This document shows, in pieces, positions 60,853-61,359 of a DNA stretch of 61,359 nt. The notes under the pieces were generated by a model. The model did no database searches and was not told where the DNA came from. It was given only the letters and a program-made list of their open reading frames with translations. Positions within the stretch are counted from its first letter, which is position 1. Each line of letters starts with the position of its first letter. This stretch comes from Welwitschia mirabilis. Taxonomy: Eukaryota > Gnetophyta > Gnetopsida > Welwitschiales. The stretch is taken from contig JBOZIK010000001.1 in assembly GCA_051453625.1 (NCBI GenBank), forward strand, positions 184,316,433 to 184,377,791. Reading direction: 5' to 3'. Made by a program: the position numbers and the translations under genes.

Positions 60853-61359
60853 TGAAATGAAATTCTCGCATTTCTTATTCTGAATGTTACTTATTTAGTA
60901 AGGGATTAAATCCTCTTTCTTATCCTCTATTAAAAGCATTAAAAACTATCTATATTATTGATAGAAAGGTTAAACTTTATAACATCCATCTCAAGAATTT
61001 GTAATTTCCTTAATAATGGCTCTCGNNNNNNNNNNNNNNNNNNNNNNNNNNNNNNNNNNNNNNNNNNNNNNNNNNNNNNNNNNNNNNNNNNNNNNNNNNN
61101 NNNNNNNNNNNNNNNNNNNNNNNNNTATTTAGTAAGGGATTAAATCCTCTTTCTTATCCTCTATCAAAAGCATTAAAAACTATCTATATTATTGATAGAA
61201 AAGTTAAACTTTATACATCTCAAGAATTTGTAATTTCATTAATAATGGCTCTCTTTAAGGTGATCCTTTCCTCCAAGATACCTTAAATTAGTTTTTTTTT
61301 TTTAAAAGAAACTTACCTACTAACTGATCTTAAAACCCTTAATTAATTTTAAGAGGAAA
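60853..61359. other. Unassigned right end, probably LTR sequence of a further - strand element
   Basis: If the junction at 60,792 is read on the - strand, this stretch would be LTR sequence of another element. The 100-N gap 61,026-61,125 is flanked by a repeat of about 130 bp (60,893-61,025 repeated from 61,126). No other feature is visible. Confidence 0.45.

Overview
This window is plant nuclear repeat DNA. It is strongly A+T-rich and made almost entirely of old, nested LTR retrotransposons. I found no intact gene, no tRNA or rRNA gene and no CRISPR array. The evidence for a seed plant is the element types themselves: one Ty1/copia element whose primer-binding site matches initiator tRNA-Met, and several Ty3/gypsy elements of the Athila/Tat type whose primer-binding sites read TTTTGG(C/T)(A/G)(C/T).. 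The mix suggests pericentromeric or other heterochromatin. The species cannot be named from this sequence.

Layout, left to right. (1) 1-827 is unassigned. (2) 828-8049 is a Ty1/copia element on the + strand with a truncated 5' LTR, a PBS, gag-AP-INT-RT-RNase H remains, a PPT and a 1.24-kb 3' LTR. (3) The copia element sits inside the protease gene of a Ty3/gypsy element (Element I), whose pol, 3' tail and 3' LTR continue from 8050 to about 13,655. Its left half is outside the window. (4) About 13,660-30,726 is an outer gypsy-like element (Element O) with tandem repeats inside its LTRs. It is split by (5) a nested Athila-like element (Element N, 15,115-24,789) with about 1.35-kb LTRs and a 5-bp target duplication. 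(6) 31,152-40,182 is a - strand relative of Element N (Element E) that keeps gag and protease but lacks RT, RNase H and integrase. (7) 41,194-56,262 is a long - strand gypsy element (Element D) with gag, protease, RT, RNase H and integrase, plus about 7 kb of extra sequence. That extra sequence holds a coiled-coil-like ORF and an opposite-strand ORF. (8) 56,274-59,024 is unassigned, with one unrecognised broken ORF. (9) About 59,025-60,668 is the 3' LTR and internal end of another - strand relative (Element G). (10) 60,669-60,852 is a three-unit tandem array of an LTR-end/PBS junction.

Every reading frame is broken. The stops are mostly TAA, TAG and TGA where the family expects CAA, CAG, CGA or TGG. 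This is the mark of long deamination of methylated cytosine. The elements work together only historically: each once encoded its own Gag, protease, reverse transcriptase and integrase, and the pol-less copies probably depended on full-length relatives.

Assembly caution. The N runs are of two kinds. Runs of exactly 100 N are almost all flanked on both sides by the same sequence (14 bp to about 1.1 kb). They look like unmerged overlapping contigs or alleles rather than true tandem duplications. Runs of other lengths look like size-estimated gaps.
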